DNA from: Acheta domesticus
Taxonomy: Eukaryota; Arthropoda; Insecta; Orthoptera; Gryllidae
Direction: 5' to 3'
DNA length: 64,000 bases
Assembly (NCBI GenBank): GCA_031308135.1
Contig: JAHLJT010009436.1
Span: forward strand, 157,885,976 to 157,949,975
Positions 1-12,515 of this stretch are shown here, one piece after another. The notes beneath the pieces are model-generated. The model worked only from the letters and a program-made list of their open reading frames with translations. It was not told where the DNA came from and searched no databases. Both the position numbers and the translations under genes were made by a program. Numbering within the stretch: the stretch's first letter is position 1; every line of letters starts with the position of its first letter.

Positions 1-3000
1 CGAATTTTTGTCCACTCTGTACTGTCTCTCCGCAATTAAATGTAATTGATGACAAGTCTGGTCCAATAATGAAAATTCGAACACCATCTAGTTCTTGTGC
101 CATCAGTAGCAGTACTACAGTTTTGTTCACAATACCAAAACCTATTTCCACATTAAATAAAACATGTTCAGGTTTTTCTAAATATGATCTTTTAGGAGGC
201 ATTGAAAGTAAATGAGATAATAGTTAATTGAAATGTTAAGCCCGAATTTCGATTTTTTACAACAACAAAAAGTTTCAAATAACTTCAATTCAAGCAACGC
301 CATTACTTCTCCTCCATTCCTGCCTCCCCTGATCTCTCAATAGCAAAAGTATACAAGAGGCAATTATTGTTTGGAGCAGGAAGGTGACAGGTGTGAACCT
401 AACATTGGATGCAAAGCGGTTATCGACAGTAGTTCAATATTGCTTCTCTTTGTATTTAATGAATAAAAATTGTATCCTTTAACGTGCCTTCCGATGATGC
501 CACGTCTGATAATCAAAGTGGAAGAAGAAAAAGAAAGCAAAAGTAACAAAAAAAATAACAGAAATAAATGAAATACATAACGTAAATAAAAGAATAACAT
601 CTGATGAACATTAGTGTGGTAAGAATTTGTAAACTTGTTCGATTTGCGAATAATAAAGGTATTGGTCTTGAATATACCTTCTTTATAAATTGTGAAATTT
701 ATTTAATTTCCCTGTAGCAAATCATGCATTGGGCAGGCCTAAGCAGTGTTACAATACGTACCAGAATCCTGGTATTTTACCAAGATTTTAATGAAGTTAC
801 CATGTACCAGAATGAAGTCATCCTGGAACGTTTAAATACCAAGATTTGAAGCATACAGTAATTGATGATGTACGATTTAAGATTCGTATAATAATATTTT
901 ATTCAATGATGTAAAATTAACACCAATATTACAAATAACTGTGATATTGTTGAAAACACTGCGTTAAACATTTTACGGGGTGACATAGAATGGTCTTTTT
1001 CTAGCCCATGCTAAAGTAGAAAAGAATAGATCGCCTTAGTATTCTATTTAGTTTATCGATATAAAATAAATCGATATCGAGTTAAGTTTAACGAACATCC
1101 TGTGCGCATTAAAAACATAATAGAATTAAAATTGGAACAGTATCAGAATTGAAATCAATTCTCATTGATACCAGGAATTTTAGTGAAGTACCAGGATTTG
1201 TGAAGGTTGATGCTGGGATATACATTTAATCATCTGGCGACGTTGGGCCTTAGTTTGTTTTATGTTAATCGCGAAGGCTGAAGGCAGAGCTTCGTCAACA
1301 ACTTAAATACGCATAAAATACGCCCTATTAGTTTATACCACAAGTTTGTTTGCATATTTGCCTTGTGGTTCATACGATAGTAAGTTAACTCCTTCTCGTG
1401 AAGCAAGATAAGAGAAAAGAGCCAAATAATCTAATGAAGTGGAGCTGAAATTCACAATTTTTCAGGAATGAAAATCAGTGTGACTCCAAACGAATCGTTT
1501 TAATACAAAAATCTACATACCGCCTGGTAAGTACAGAATACATTTAAGCAGTTAAAAACAATAAATAAATAAATAAATACTTCAATAGTAACAAAATATT
1601 TTGAACATTTTTATCTTCTAGTTATACGTATTAAAATCTTATGAAAATCGATTTCAAGATTTTAATGGAAATATAGGATTTGAGGTCTTCATCCGTCCCG
1701 TGATCATCAATAGTGCCTAAACTATTCGTATGCTTTTTGCCAAAAATAAATTATTCCTCGGAAGCTACACCTGGACTCCCAACCATGCGATTTTGACAAG
1801 ATTTCTTTAAAATTTGGGGGTACTTTATATGATGCCCCTGGAACATTTTCAAAATTTCCTCAAAAATGACCATTTTTCTATCGTATGAATAGAGCGAAAT
1901 ACGTTGATAAAGATGGCATTTGCCTAGTTGTCACTGTAAATCTAAAATTTCCAATATTACAAATGATTGATTTTTTCTCGGTGTCTTCCTACAACTACAA
2001 TATTGAACATTTTTTCTACGAATGCAATATGTTCTTTGCAATTAGTTATTAAATTAATGCCATATGTTCACGCAAGCTTCCGCCGGACAGCCGAGAAGTA
2101 AATTAATGCCATGTTCATTGTTTTGAAAATATTAGGTGTTTCTGTGCAATTCTGAGTGAAAAATGGCCAATATTAAAAACAAGATATTTTTCAAAAACAG
2201 GTACAAAGTTTTCTTGGCCTAAAGGCCAAACAATTTATACGGATAGTATGAAATGCATTGAATAACATGAGATTAAAATAATTTTGATGTATTAATTTGA
2301 CGTTTCAAGAGTGAAACAAATCAATTTTTTAAAATATTTTATTGGCGTTTTTTTGTAATTATTGCATTTGAAAGTTCAGGGGCTTCAAACGATTTCTTTC
2401 TCGAAAACCCAAACGTTTTATTAGAAAATTAGCTCAAAATTACGCGTTTTCAGAGACGCCCAAACGCTATTTTCTCACAAACTGCTTCAAAATTTCATTA
2501 ATGATTTTTACGGATAGTGCTAATGCATGGAATAACATGGAATAATTGCCTCATTGATGAATTGTTTTGTTTTTCAAAAATTACACAAATGTCTTTTTAT
2601 ATCTCTCATGTCCTCAGTATTTACTTTACAGGTATTTCTTATACTTTATGGCATTTGTGATTTTATTGCTTCAAATAATTTCACATAAAGTTTCTCGAAA
2701 ATTTGGAAGTTTTGAGTGAAAATTCGCTTCAAATTACAAAAATGCTCAAATGACATCTTAAAAACGGCTCCAAACGCTTCAACGAAAATTTGCATTTAAG
2801 ACAATGTTTTACTCTTTAATAATATTCTGAAAGTCATATTTCAATTCTGTTATTATTGGGCTGAAATATTGAAAAAACTGTTAAAAAAATTTTTTTTAAG
2901 CGCAGCTAGGATAAATGGGGGCAATGTCGAAAAGCTAACGCCAATAAAAATATTAGAAAAATTAAGTAGTGCGAGAAAGTTTTTGACATCTGTTGCAACA

Positions 3001-3660
3001 CTAGTTTTATTTTGGGCTTAGTGGAAATTTAATATCTATTGATTACTCAAATACTTGTTTCTGATTTTTTCACTCTCAAGGTTAACTGTTGTCATTACTG
3101 ATTGTGTGAGTATAATTTTGCTAAAATTGAGACTGCTGCTTGTGAAGTTTCAATGACCGTTAAAAATCAATCAATAAAGATTTCAAGTCAACGATTTTGC
3201 AATATTTTCGTTTTCAAATTAATAAACTATTTGAACATTAAGTGATCAGTTTAAAAATAATACATAATCGTAAATAAAAATGCGTACTTTTTCTTGATTC
3301 ACAGCCCCGATTCCACATTACAGTCTTGTTCTTTCCTTTTCATTTGTAAACATACTGATACGTAAATTCACTTTCGATGTTGCCGTCACTCTCTATAAAC
3401 ACTCCATACTTACTGTAACATTGTATTTGAGTGCATCCATACCGTGAAGGGCGAGAAAGTTATCATTCAAGAGTTCAACTTCATTCAAGATTTACGTGTA
3501 AGATCCATGTATGACGTTTCAAGCAAATCGATGACACGATATGTAATTTTTACTTTTAAATATTGTATGTATCGCATTGCATAAAATGTATTGACTTTTT
3601 AAAGACCCATAAGTAAAATTAAACGTTAGTAATAATAAATTTTATTACGTACTGCACATT
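1..3660. other. AT-rich intergenic DNA, no gene seen
   Basis: No ORF in this stretch has recognisable protein features, and no splice-site-bounded coding pattern was found on either strand. The only repeated structure recognised is a diverged member of the 'TCAAAATTTTCTCAAAA ... CTTCCTACAACTAC' repeat family at about 1790-2050, with looser similarity through about 2330-2850. Confidence 0.6.
1790..2050 (+). repeat. Diverged copy of an unnamed interspersed repeat family
   Basis: The order of motifs is an ATTTTCAAAATTTCCTCAAAAA block, then a TCGTATGAATAGAGCGAAA block, then TCTTCCTACAACTAC followed by AATATTGAA. The same blocks in the same order occur near 32,630-32,900, 34,890-35,160 and 48,100-48,300, with looser matches at 35,260-35,720 and 42,750-43,000. 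No ORF or terminal structure is visible, so the class is unknown. The identification rests on visual matching of spaced motifs. Confidence 0.5.
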
Positions 3661-3997
3661 CATAATGTTTATTGGTAGTAAACCTTGCTTACTGTGATCG
3701 CTTCTTGAGATGTATTCTTCAGTACAATCACAGGACCAACTCGCTCACTCTTCGAGAACAATCACACGCTCGGATATGTAATCAGCATAACATGACACTT
3801 CCGCTGCATTCGCTTAACTCGCACCGCTCGCCAGCTTCGACCTTCAGCGACCTTGAACCCGGCGTTAAGACTTTAGGCTGCGTGATTGGAAAACCTTTCT
3901 TAGTCAATATTGTGCCTCCGTTTTATGCATTTGAGATGTACAAGGTAGTGGCATTGCTGAAACTACCTTCGGGGAGAGGTTGGTAATATTAACATGA

Positions 3998-3999
3998 TA

Positions 4000-4052
<53 letters not shown>
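3998..4052. repeat. (AAT)n microsatellite
   Basis: Uninterrupted AAT/TAA trinucleotide run of about 18 units. It lies about 150 bp upstream of the LINE 3'-end fragment at 4206, and similar AAT-rich tracts lie between the two inverted LINE fragments at about 4609-4645. Confidence 0.95.
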
Positions 4053-4054
<2 letters not shown>

Positions 4055-4205
4055 CTATTCCGCCCTTGAAGTTCCTGACACATGCTCCAAGTAGTACGAA
4101 CACTCACCAAAACTGGTGACGTCTGATGGACTGTTGTACAATCTGATGGATTGTACGATCAACAAATTCAAATCGATCGCACGATAGTGGCAAACAAACC
4201 GGATA

Positions 4206-4600
4206 TTGTTATCTGGAATTCAAAGAAAAAGATCTTGTCTACTTGTAGATATTGCTATGCCTTGCGATCAAAACGCCGTAATCAAGGAGGCAGAGAAACG
4301 TCTTAAATCCAAGAGTTTGGAAATCGAGATCAGCCGAATGTGGGGCGTAAAAGCACAGGTCGTCCCGATAGTTATCGGAGCTCTGGGATTTGTTCCGCAA
4401 AATTTGTGTAAGATTTTGACTAAACTCCCAGGTAATTGAAAAGACTGGGATGTACAAGAAATTTCTTAATTTGGAAAGCTCACATTTTACGCAAAGTATT
4501 GTAGAGGCACCGACAATCCCTAGATCTGCTCCTTATGTAGCTGGTTGCAACCTGATATTTTATATTCAGCCGACTCATAACACTATTTTACTCGTGATGT
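4206..4600 (+). pseudogene. Non-LTR retrotransposon ORF2 C-terminal fragment and 3' UTR
   Basis: A 77-residue open frame (4206-4439) contains DIAMPCDQNAVIKEAEKRLK and then EISRMWGVKAQVVPIVIGALG. I recognise this order (D-x-A-x-P-x-D, KEAEKRLKYK, EIxRMW, VPVxxGALG) as the C-terminal tail found after the reverse transcriptase in a group of animal non-LTR retrotransposons; the exact clade is not certain. The reverse transcriptase itself is absent, so this is a 5'-truncated remnant. It ends in an AATAATAAT-rich tail at about 4609. A diverged copy lies in inverted orientation at about 4775-5105. Confidence 0.6.
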
Positions 4601-4774
4601 AGAGGAATAATAATAATAATAACAACAATAATAATAACAATAATTATGATGAGGGCAAAGTTGGATAGGGCAAAAATAGTAATTTTCAGTCTATTAACTT
4701 TGAAGTGAAAAATTTGCTTAAAAGTTCGCATGGCATTTTATTACCATTTTTATTATTACTATTTTCCCATAAAT

Positions 4775-5105
4775 TCACAACTTTAGACGTCAGGTGTCGG
4801 CTAAATATAGAATATACTTCCGGTTACAACCAGCCTCCTAAAGAGCAGATCTAGTGATTATGTGCCTCCATACTTCGCGCTAAATACAGACAGTTCCCAA
4901 TAACGCAAAGTCCTACACTTCCCAGTCTTTTAAATGACCACGGAGTTAAAGCAAACTCTACCAAAGAGTTTGCGGAACAAACCCCACAGCTCCGATCCGG
5001 CACGACCTGTGTTTTTACGCCACAATTCAGGTGATCTAAATTTCTAAACTCTTGTATTTAAGGTGTTTCTCTGACTTCTTGGTTCTGACAGTATGTCACG
5101 GCGAC
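4775..5105 (-). pseudogene. Inverted second copy of the same LINE 3' end
   Basis: Read on the minus strand, this stretch repeats the codons for the KEAEKRLK-like and ALGFVPQ-like segments of the 4206-4600 fragment, followed by the same 3' noncoding sequence (AGATCTGCTC, then GGTTG, then a CAGCCGAC/TAGCCGAC box). Small deletions break the frame. The two copies are arranged tail to tail around an AAT-rich spacer, so they could be two insertions or an inverted duplication. Confidence 0.55.
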
Positions 5106-5688
5106 ATTAACAATGTTACATCATTATCACAACTACTTGTATGATTTCCTATGTATGTATTACTGCATATTACGGAAAAGAAATCCACTTTTTCCCTTTC
5201 GCAAAAAAAATCACACTTGGAGGACCAACTCACTTAGACGCTGGCATTTCAATGCTCTACATGAGAAGCTCTACGTGCTCTCCTTCAATGCTCTACATGA
5301 TTGTATAGTCACATCTTTCAATTCTTAACACATGTTTAATATTTTATACCAATACATTTAAAAAAAATAGTAGGCGATGGTAAGTAGTGGAGCTATAGAA
5401 TGGCGCAGACTTTCTCGTACAATTTAAGTTTCCTATTGTCTTCGGCGTCTAAAAGGCAGCCAGGGGTTCTCGCGGTACCTACCACTCCTCTAGGAGGTGG
5501 TGGCCTTTGCTCGCCCTGAACATCGCATCAACCTTGGTCCTCTATCTTTGCATATCTGACCTTGGAGTTCCTTGTTTGCATCGCGGTATCATTCTTATGG
5601 GTGTGGAATCCAGTTTCTCAGTTAAACCTACAGATTGCACTCTTAGTTACCTGTCAGGCCAAGAGAATATAGAAGGATTATGTAAAGA

Positions 5689-7776
5689 CTAGCATACCCG
5701 TGCGAGAACTCTCGCATGTCAAACCCCATCCTTTCCCTATCCCTTTGTCTATCCTTTCTATTAAGAAGGACCATTGTTAATGAAATGTGTTTCTTTGTTT
5801 AAAAATGTATAAATGTAACTTCTAATGAATTACAGAATATGAAACAAAAATAATAATACAATTTATGTTGGAAACAAATTTTCAATTAAGGTTTATTCAT
5901 CATTATAGAGAGATGTTCTTGGAAAAAATCATACTTCTTTAAAAACATTTGAAGAAGTTATTTAATCTTCCTCGAGTGTCTGCTTTTCGCTTCCTTTGAT
6001 TGTCACAAAAACATTAGAAAAGGTTTTTACACGTGAGAAAGCCAAGTAAAGTAGTGCGAAAATACCGGATCAGGGAAGTACAACCCTACTCTTTGCAATA
6101 TTATTTAACTTTCCTTGATTTGTTATGTGGAACAGAGGGGGTTTTGGAGAGGCAGGGTGCCAGCTTGCTGGGGAGCGAAAATTGAAAAATTATTTCTATA
6201 CTAAAAAGTATTGGATTATTATCTGATTAAATCGTGCATTTGGACTGCGATCGTTGGCAGTGTCGAGTGACTAATACTTGGGATTTGATTTCTTCGCTTG
6301 TGGGGGCTTGTCTTCACGATGGAATATCACACGGCATTTCGTGTCTTTCTCCGTTGTGCCGTTAGAAGTCACATGATCGCCAGTACTTCTCGATACACTC
6401 GCGATGAGACGACTCCTAGCAGCACGACCGAGAACGACGCGAAAAAACGTGAGATATTCCATCGTGAAGAGAAGCTCCCACACGCCAAGAAATAAAAACC
6501 CAAGTATACGCTTTCCTTTCTATAATTTTAAATTTAGTTGCTTTTTTAAAATTAATTCACGTAATTATAGGCTAGCACGTTTTTATTTTTGTTTTTCATT
6601 TATATAAAAATAATTTACTTTCGCTAGTTTAAAAAAGGTTGTTCTTTGTGCTGTGCCATAGCACAAGTTTTCTCCTACTACCTCCGCGTACCCGTGCGAG
6701 AACTCCCACATGTTAAACCCCACACTCATCCCTTCTGTTTCCATCCATTCTAAGAGAAAAATTTGTAAACGAAAAGTGTTTATTTGTTATGAAGGTAGCT
6801 TGCAATGTACTAACACAAAACAAATAAAAAAACAATGCAATTGACGTTTAAAAATAAATTTTCAACTAAGATTTATTCAGTATTATGGAGAGTTTTCTTG
6901 AAACAATTCACAACACTTCCTTAAACAACATTTGAAGTAATTATTCAATATTTTTTTACAGTTAGCTTTTAGCTTTTCGTGATAGTGATAAAAAAATGTT
7001 AGCTTTTGACTTTTGAGAAAGCTACGTGTCTGAACCCGTTGACTTGAAAAATTTCAATGAATATCTGCTGATAACAAAAATACTGGTAAAGGTACAACAC
7101 AAACACAGTCTTCACTCTTCACTGTACATCCACATCCCACCACAATTAGGTACACAACACTTACAGACCACGGCAAAACATGAATGGTTTCATTACACGC
7201 TTAAGACACATCTTCATAGGTATCAAGCAATTATAAAAATACTTCTAGTTGTTGCTGGAGAGCAACTCTTGAATTAATGATTACGCAAATACACCTCGTC
7301 AGACTGCACGAACCACGGTGCATACAGAAAGCGTAAATATAAGATTGAGGAATCTAAGCCTTCTAAGCATGTCGTCCCAAAAATGGCTACCAGCAGCAAG
7401 GGCTGAAATATTGAGGTGGCCTTGATAGTATTGAGGCGCGGAACCGAAACTTTAATTGAATGTCGAATCTTGTAAATCTTGTAAATCATGATGTGCAAAA
7501 CGTTTCTTTGAGGCCTCAAAAGTTTAGTTTTTAAGGCCCTAGAATGCTTTGTTTAGGAGTTATTTGACAAAAAACTTTGGCATGTGTTGCGGGTTGCATT
7601 TGACTTGAATACTTAGGTGCGTTTTTTTAAAAAAGTTCTTCATATTTTTAAAGTCAAAGTGTAATTCGTCATGTCTCCGTGAAATTCTCTTTCTTTCGAG
7701 ACATCATTTATAAAGATTGGTTGCGTGTGAGAGACGCAACGGAAAGGTATACTACTGAAATAATACAGGAGACGAT
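5689..7776 (-). mobile_element. Helitron-like non-autonomous repeat, copy A
   Basis: The element is defined by alignment with copy B (24,338-31,136). The left boundary, read on the minus strand, ends in a short hairpin (stem GCGAGA/TCTCGC at 5702-5715) followed about 10 nt later by CTAG and a T. The far end reads TCGTCTCC on the minus strand. A TC start, a subterminal hairpin and a CTAG end are the hallmarks of rolling-circle Helitrons. No Rep or helicase ORF is present. A related subterminal hairpin recurs internally near 6690-6715. A foldback MITE sits inside at 6275-6506 and is absent from copy B. The Helitron assignment is inference; the repeat itself is clear. Confidence 0.6.
6275..6506. 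mobile_element. Foldback MITE with TA-type ends
   Basis: This 232-bp insertion starts TACTTGGG and ends CCCAAGTA, and the two halves are inverted copies of each other over almost the whole length; for example the TTCACGATGGAATAT block occurs near 6314 and inverted near 6460. The corresponding position in copy B of the host repeat (about 25,280) lacks it. TA at both outer edges fits a Tc1/mariner-type TA target duplication. The short open frames on its two strands are mirror images and are not genes. Confidence 0.75.
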
Positions 7777-7789
7777 GATGCAATACACG

Positions 7790-10700
7790 AGGAATTCCGA
7801 ATGTCTCCCACGCCTCAAACACAACTGAAGATATTCATTTCTCACGTGGATTTTGAACCCAAGGTTTAGTGACCACTTATTTTGCCTCAAGTGACCCAAT
7901 GCCGTCTCAAAAGGTGGACTAACTTTGACTATATTAATTATGAACGTGTCACGCTTCGTAACTTAATAAACTGATAAAACCGTTACAACTAAAACTGTAA
8001 CTGTAATCCAACGAAAACTTATCTTTTTATACATACGCGGCCTATAATGCACTTGTAACATTGAATATATGTACCTGCTTAACTTTGACACCATTCGGCT
8101 CCGATGCAACAATGCAAAGTTATTTTACTATTCAATGAGGGGGCCAAAAAAAGTCAAACTTTTAAAGTATCGGAAATTCAGAGCTAACAGAAAAAACAGA
8201 TCAATGTCATCTTTATAAGTGTATTTTACTCTATATTTATAAGAAACTATTCAAAGCGTCCCAGAGGCTTTTTGTGAGGTATACCAAAATTCCAAGACTT
8301 TTTCAAAATCGCAGGTATTTAAATCGGGTCAGAGCGATTCCTTTTCGAAACACTCCCACATACGATTTTAGACGCTAGTGTTGTTCACAGACGGACGGAC
8401 AGACCGACAGGCAATTTCAAAAACAAACAAACACTTTTCAGGGGACCCCAAAAAGTATGTTTCTATTTAAGATTTCGAAATCTAATTCCTACAGCATTAC
8501 CTACCTTCTTGTACTGCGTAGAGATAGAAACATAGAAGAATGTGAACTTGACAGGAACGTAATGCCATGCTAGAAAGGGTAAAATATTTTGATACGATTT
8601 AATGATCTTTGTGAACTAAAATAATTTAGTTCTATGGCTGACGAAAATTACAAAAAGTAACAACGGAAAAGTTTCGTTTTCTCATATAACTTTTAAAAGT
8701 ATGTCTTGGGGGTCAATTTAGTCTTCGTCCGTTAGTGGGATGGTTAAAAAAATATTAGACAGAATTTCAGTGTCGTATACATAGTAAGTGCAAAGGTATG
8801 GTTGAAACTAAAACTATATATGAAAACAATAAGTTGATAATAATAACCAGGGCCCGACAATAAGAGTTTATTTAAAGGTATTTAAAACTAAGGTATTATT
8901 AATATTTTAAATAGTATTTTATAAATTATTCATTGCACACATAACAAAAATAATTGAAACCTGAAGAGAAAACTACAGATGGAATGACTACAATGAAACA
9001 ATATAGTTTAGTGCGTGGATTGTATCTGGGATGCATCTGAAACATTCACCTTCCATTTCCATCATGTGCGTATTATAAACTTATATTTTTGTAAAAATAA
9101 TGTTGGGATAACATTACACTGAAGTTCTTTATTTTAGGGATAGGGATTGGTAAGAAAGGTAACAATTTGCATTAAACTTAATTGTCTCTAAAACATAATC
9201 CAAAGACTTAAAGAAATGATAACCACAAAAAATGCGAAGAAAATTTTTAACGCACGAATGATTTTCGATTTGTCACATACATCACAAACGAACTACAAGA
9301 TCCTGAAAAATCGTCCGTCACATTTTCAAAATGTTTTACTCATCTTGGGGGTCCGTGCAGTCCCCGTCCGTAATGCATCAGCAACATTAAGCTTCGAATC
9401 TTGGAGAGAGGAATTGTTGAAATAAATAAAGTTTATTTAATGATAATATCGTTCTGTTGTTTAATTATGTCTTCGTCTCTTATTATTACATTACGAAACA
9501 GTTCACGAAAGTGATTTTCGTACGAATACAAACGAAAAAGTGCATATCCAGATGTCTCAGAGCTCTTGTAGTGTTTGTCATTATAATTTTGACTTATTTC
9601 GTCGGGAACAAAATTTTATTTCTGGACAACTTTGTGAATGTGGTGGAAACCGCACTAGACAAACACAGGTATGTCCATCGCTTTTGAATTAGCAAGATAT
9701 TTCTTTTTCAAAAATATTGCAATTTTATTGTTCATTTTACTCGAAAAAGTTCACTTAATTATTAAGTTTTCACTGTGAAACATCTTTTCAAACACTTTTT
9801 CAACCACTTAATTTGACTAATATAAAATTAAAAACAATTTTTACACGATTGTATTACACCATGTGATTTCTTAAAATCGATCTATTCTCTCTTTATATTG
9901 TAAAGGTGAATGTCTCTTTCAGTCTTATTTTCCCTTTCCCAGTTTTTCCCCTTTTTAATTTTTCTATTATTTTTAAACGTTTTATCCTTTTAATAATAAT
10001 CTTTTAACTTGTTTTAATTTTGGTGTACGTCTTTTGTTATTTTAAATGTCTTATCCAGAATTTTACAAAATGTTAAATTAAATCAACCTTGTCATGTGAG
10101 TATCATAGTTGTTTTGTATTTGTTGTAGTATACCTGACGATATAACGAACATTGTAACGAAAGTAGTTACGAAACGTTGTAAATGTTTGCCTTAAATAAA
10201 TAATTATCGTAAAATATAGAGGATACGCTTCTTATTACAAATTTTGGGTTTTGGGACAATAGGCTGAGGCGAGGAGCCAAAGCGCTGGGTGAAGGTCACA
10301 ACGATGGGGGCAGCGGCAAACATCCCACCGGAAAAGACTTTCTCCCGGATGACAACCTTCCCACGTTTCGGGCAGTTAATGGTAAAAAAAATAGCTTCTT
10401 GAAGGGGATGTTACATTATGAACGTTGAGTTATAAAATTTTTCAAAACGTTTTAGTTTTCCTGAAAATGCAATAGCGTGCGTCCCACTTAAAAAGAAAAT
10501 TAATTTGACACAAGTGGACATTTGCTTCGTTTTTGTCTTTGCAAAAATTTAATTTGTCTTGTGCATCAACTCTGTGAGTGTTTGAGTTTGTAAAAAGTTG
10601 GGTTTCTCTCCAGTTAAATGTAAATTTCTTCATGTAATTAATATGGCTTCATATTTTAATCAGCTCCTTTCCAGCTGACATATTAAATTTCTCATAGTTC

Positions 10701-12300
10701 ATTTGGATTAAACTTAACTTACTCTTGACCACACCACTAGAAGGAGCTGATGGCTATAACGGGAAAGACTAATGTCAAATAAATTTTTTGACTTAAAACT
10801 GCACACAGTTTAACCCAAATCACCTTGATTTTGACCATTGCATAACTTAAAAAGACATATGAATGCCAAAATGTTTTATGATCATGTTGACTAGTATTGC
10901 CAGCATATTTCTGTATCACAATGCTATTCCGGCCTTCAGTATCAGTGACACATACTTAACCTTGGTATCTTGAGACGATGCAACGCATGATTTTCAGCGG
11001 CTTATGCCAAAAAAAAAAATTATCAATCATAAATCATTTTGCCCTCTCGACTTTTACCACAGCACCCATAATCAGAGTGAATAAGCCCAACTAACGTTCA
11101 GAATTCGTTTAAAAACATTAATATCTTCTGATCAGTCTATTTCGAATAAAAATGCACTCAATTCAAACTTTTATCATAAAATATATGTAAAATTGCTTAC
11201 CAAGTCATCTCTGAATGTCATTCGTTTCCAGCATGCTGATGTCCCTCAAAGAAATTTTATTCTCTCTTCTACAGTGACAGGCAAATGCAGGCAAGAGGCA
11301 ACCCACAGTTGACCACGGAGAGAAAAGGGTCACTTCAGTGTTACCAAATTACAAGATGGGCTCGTCACGTTGAAAATCTTTGGGATTGCAATTACGCGAA
11401 AGCATTCGTGTATTAAAGTTATTAATCATTTAGTATATAAACAGTACAAATAAATATTTTTTTCTTTAATATCGAATTATATAAACGCAACATGAAATGC
11501 AGTGTTTGATGAGTTTCACTGGACGTTGGGTGACGTTTCGTTACTCTGAAATTCATTTCGACGTCTTTGCAAAAGCGCACTTCACTAGCAACCGCGCAGA
11601 GTAAATATTACAGTGTGGTAAAGCAATATTTTGTGATATCGATGTTGCTATCAAGCACGTTTTGTAGTGTTATAATTATGCTTGGTTATATGCGGTGCAA
11701 GAATTCTTCTGTACTAAGAAGTTCATAAATTTAGCATCGCGAGTCTATAAAAATGAATGAACATACAGTACTCCACTTACTTCTAACTACGGATATTCCA
11801 CTTAATACATTTGTCAAAGGCAATGAATAAATGGTTAAGGACATATTTAATCAATGTACTGATTCGATCATAGATACCAAATTCATTGCAAGGAAACCAA
11901 CTTGTGTTCCTCGATTACGATACATATATATCGATACGATATATATATATTAAAAATTATATTTTGCACAAAGAAAAATTAACGTTTTGTAGCAGTTTAC
12001 TTACTTGCAAAATACATACTCTACAGTAAAGTAATACACTGCTCCTAGTGAACTAAAGATATGATCAGAAACGATTTGCCCACAATATTTATCAGTCAGC
12101 GCTCCTCAATCTGTTAGCCTATAAATGAGACTGTCATTGAATACCGTTTTGTGAACTGAATATTAATAGCCACTCTCTATTGACTGGCTTCAAGATAAGT
12201 CAACTCATGCTCAGCCGTTAAATGTGATTGATAAGACCTTGAATCATTCAATTCGGCTATCCTGAGTTCTTTATTCAAATGTTCGGCTAACGTACACATT
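7790..12300. other. Intergenic DNA without recognised genes
   Basis: Mostly AT-rich sequence with short chance ORFs only. A moderately GC-rich patch at about 8330-8510 contains 'GACGGACGGACAGACCGACAGG', which looks like repeat debris. A possible hammerhead-like or retroelement 3'-end motif occurs at 10,134-10,175. Nothing else could be supported. Confidence 0.5.
10134..10175 (+). ncRNA. Weak hammerhead-like or retroelement 3'-end motif
   Basis: CTGACGA (10,134-10,140) is followed by a hairpin GTAAC...GTTAC (about 10,154-10,170) and then GAAAC (10,171-10,175). This order, CUGANGA - stem - GAAA, matches the conserved core strands of hammerhead ribozymes. However, about 13 nt separate the first core strand from the hairpin, and stems I and III are not convincing. 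It may equally be the 3' noncoding motif of a degraded retroelement. Confidence 0.2.
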
Positions 12301-12319
12301 GAGTCCTCAAATAGATGAC

Positions 12320-12515
12320 AATTCCATTTGCGTGGTCCACGGGTTTTGGTCCAAAATAATAAGATATGTCAGTTAGCCGACGTTTCGGAGATTTTATTAC
12401 TCCATCCTCAGGGCTGGATAAGTTTAACACGGTTTTTACATTGTCACAACGTTAATTACAATTGCATATTAAAAACTATGTATACACATTACACATTGTG
12501 TATTATATAAAATAA
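12320..12515 (-). mobile_element. PLE terminal repeat, antisense to the window
   Basis: The segment from CCATTTGCGTGGTCCACGGG to about TATACACATTACACATTG is an inverted, slightly diverged copy of 15,000-15,175. Both carry the conserved CTGAGGA...GAAAC...CTGAC block. Its neighbour at 12,515-12,690 matches the non-coding part of the PLE palindrome arms at 14,608-14,770, which ties the repeat to that element. It is read as a Penelope-like terminal repeat by association with the GIY-YIG fragment at 13.75-14.25 kb. Confidence 0.6.
12362..12411 (-). ncRNA. Candidate hammerhead ribozyme motif
   Basis: On the minus strand the core strands appear in order. CTGAGGA (complement of 12,405-12,411) fits CUGANGA. 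A GGAG/CTCC hairpin follows, then GAAA (complement of 12,383-12,386), then a short hairpin GTCGG/CTGAC with loop CTAA and the residues AT. Hammerhead ribozymes with very short stem III are known from the terminal repeats of metazoan Penelope-like elements. Stem I is not obvious, and there is one extra T between the first core strand and stem II, so catalytic activity is doubtful. Confidence 0.4.

Noticed and set aside
4239..4457. Minus-strand 72-codon ORF over the LINE fragment
   Set aside because: It is an antisense shadow of the retrotransposon-derived frame on plus.
6271..6495. Mirror-image ORFs of 65-70 codons with similar protein sequence on opposite strands
   Set aside because: The similarity comes from the foldback structure of the MITE, not from two related genes.
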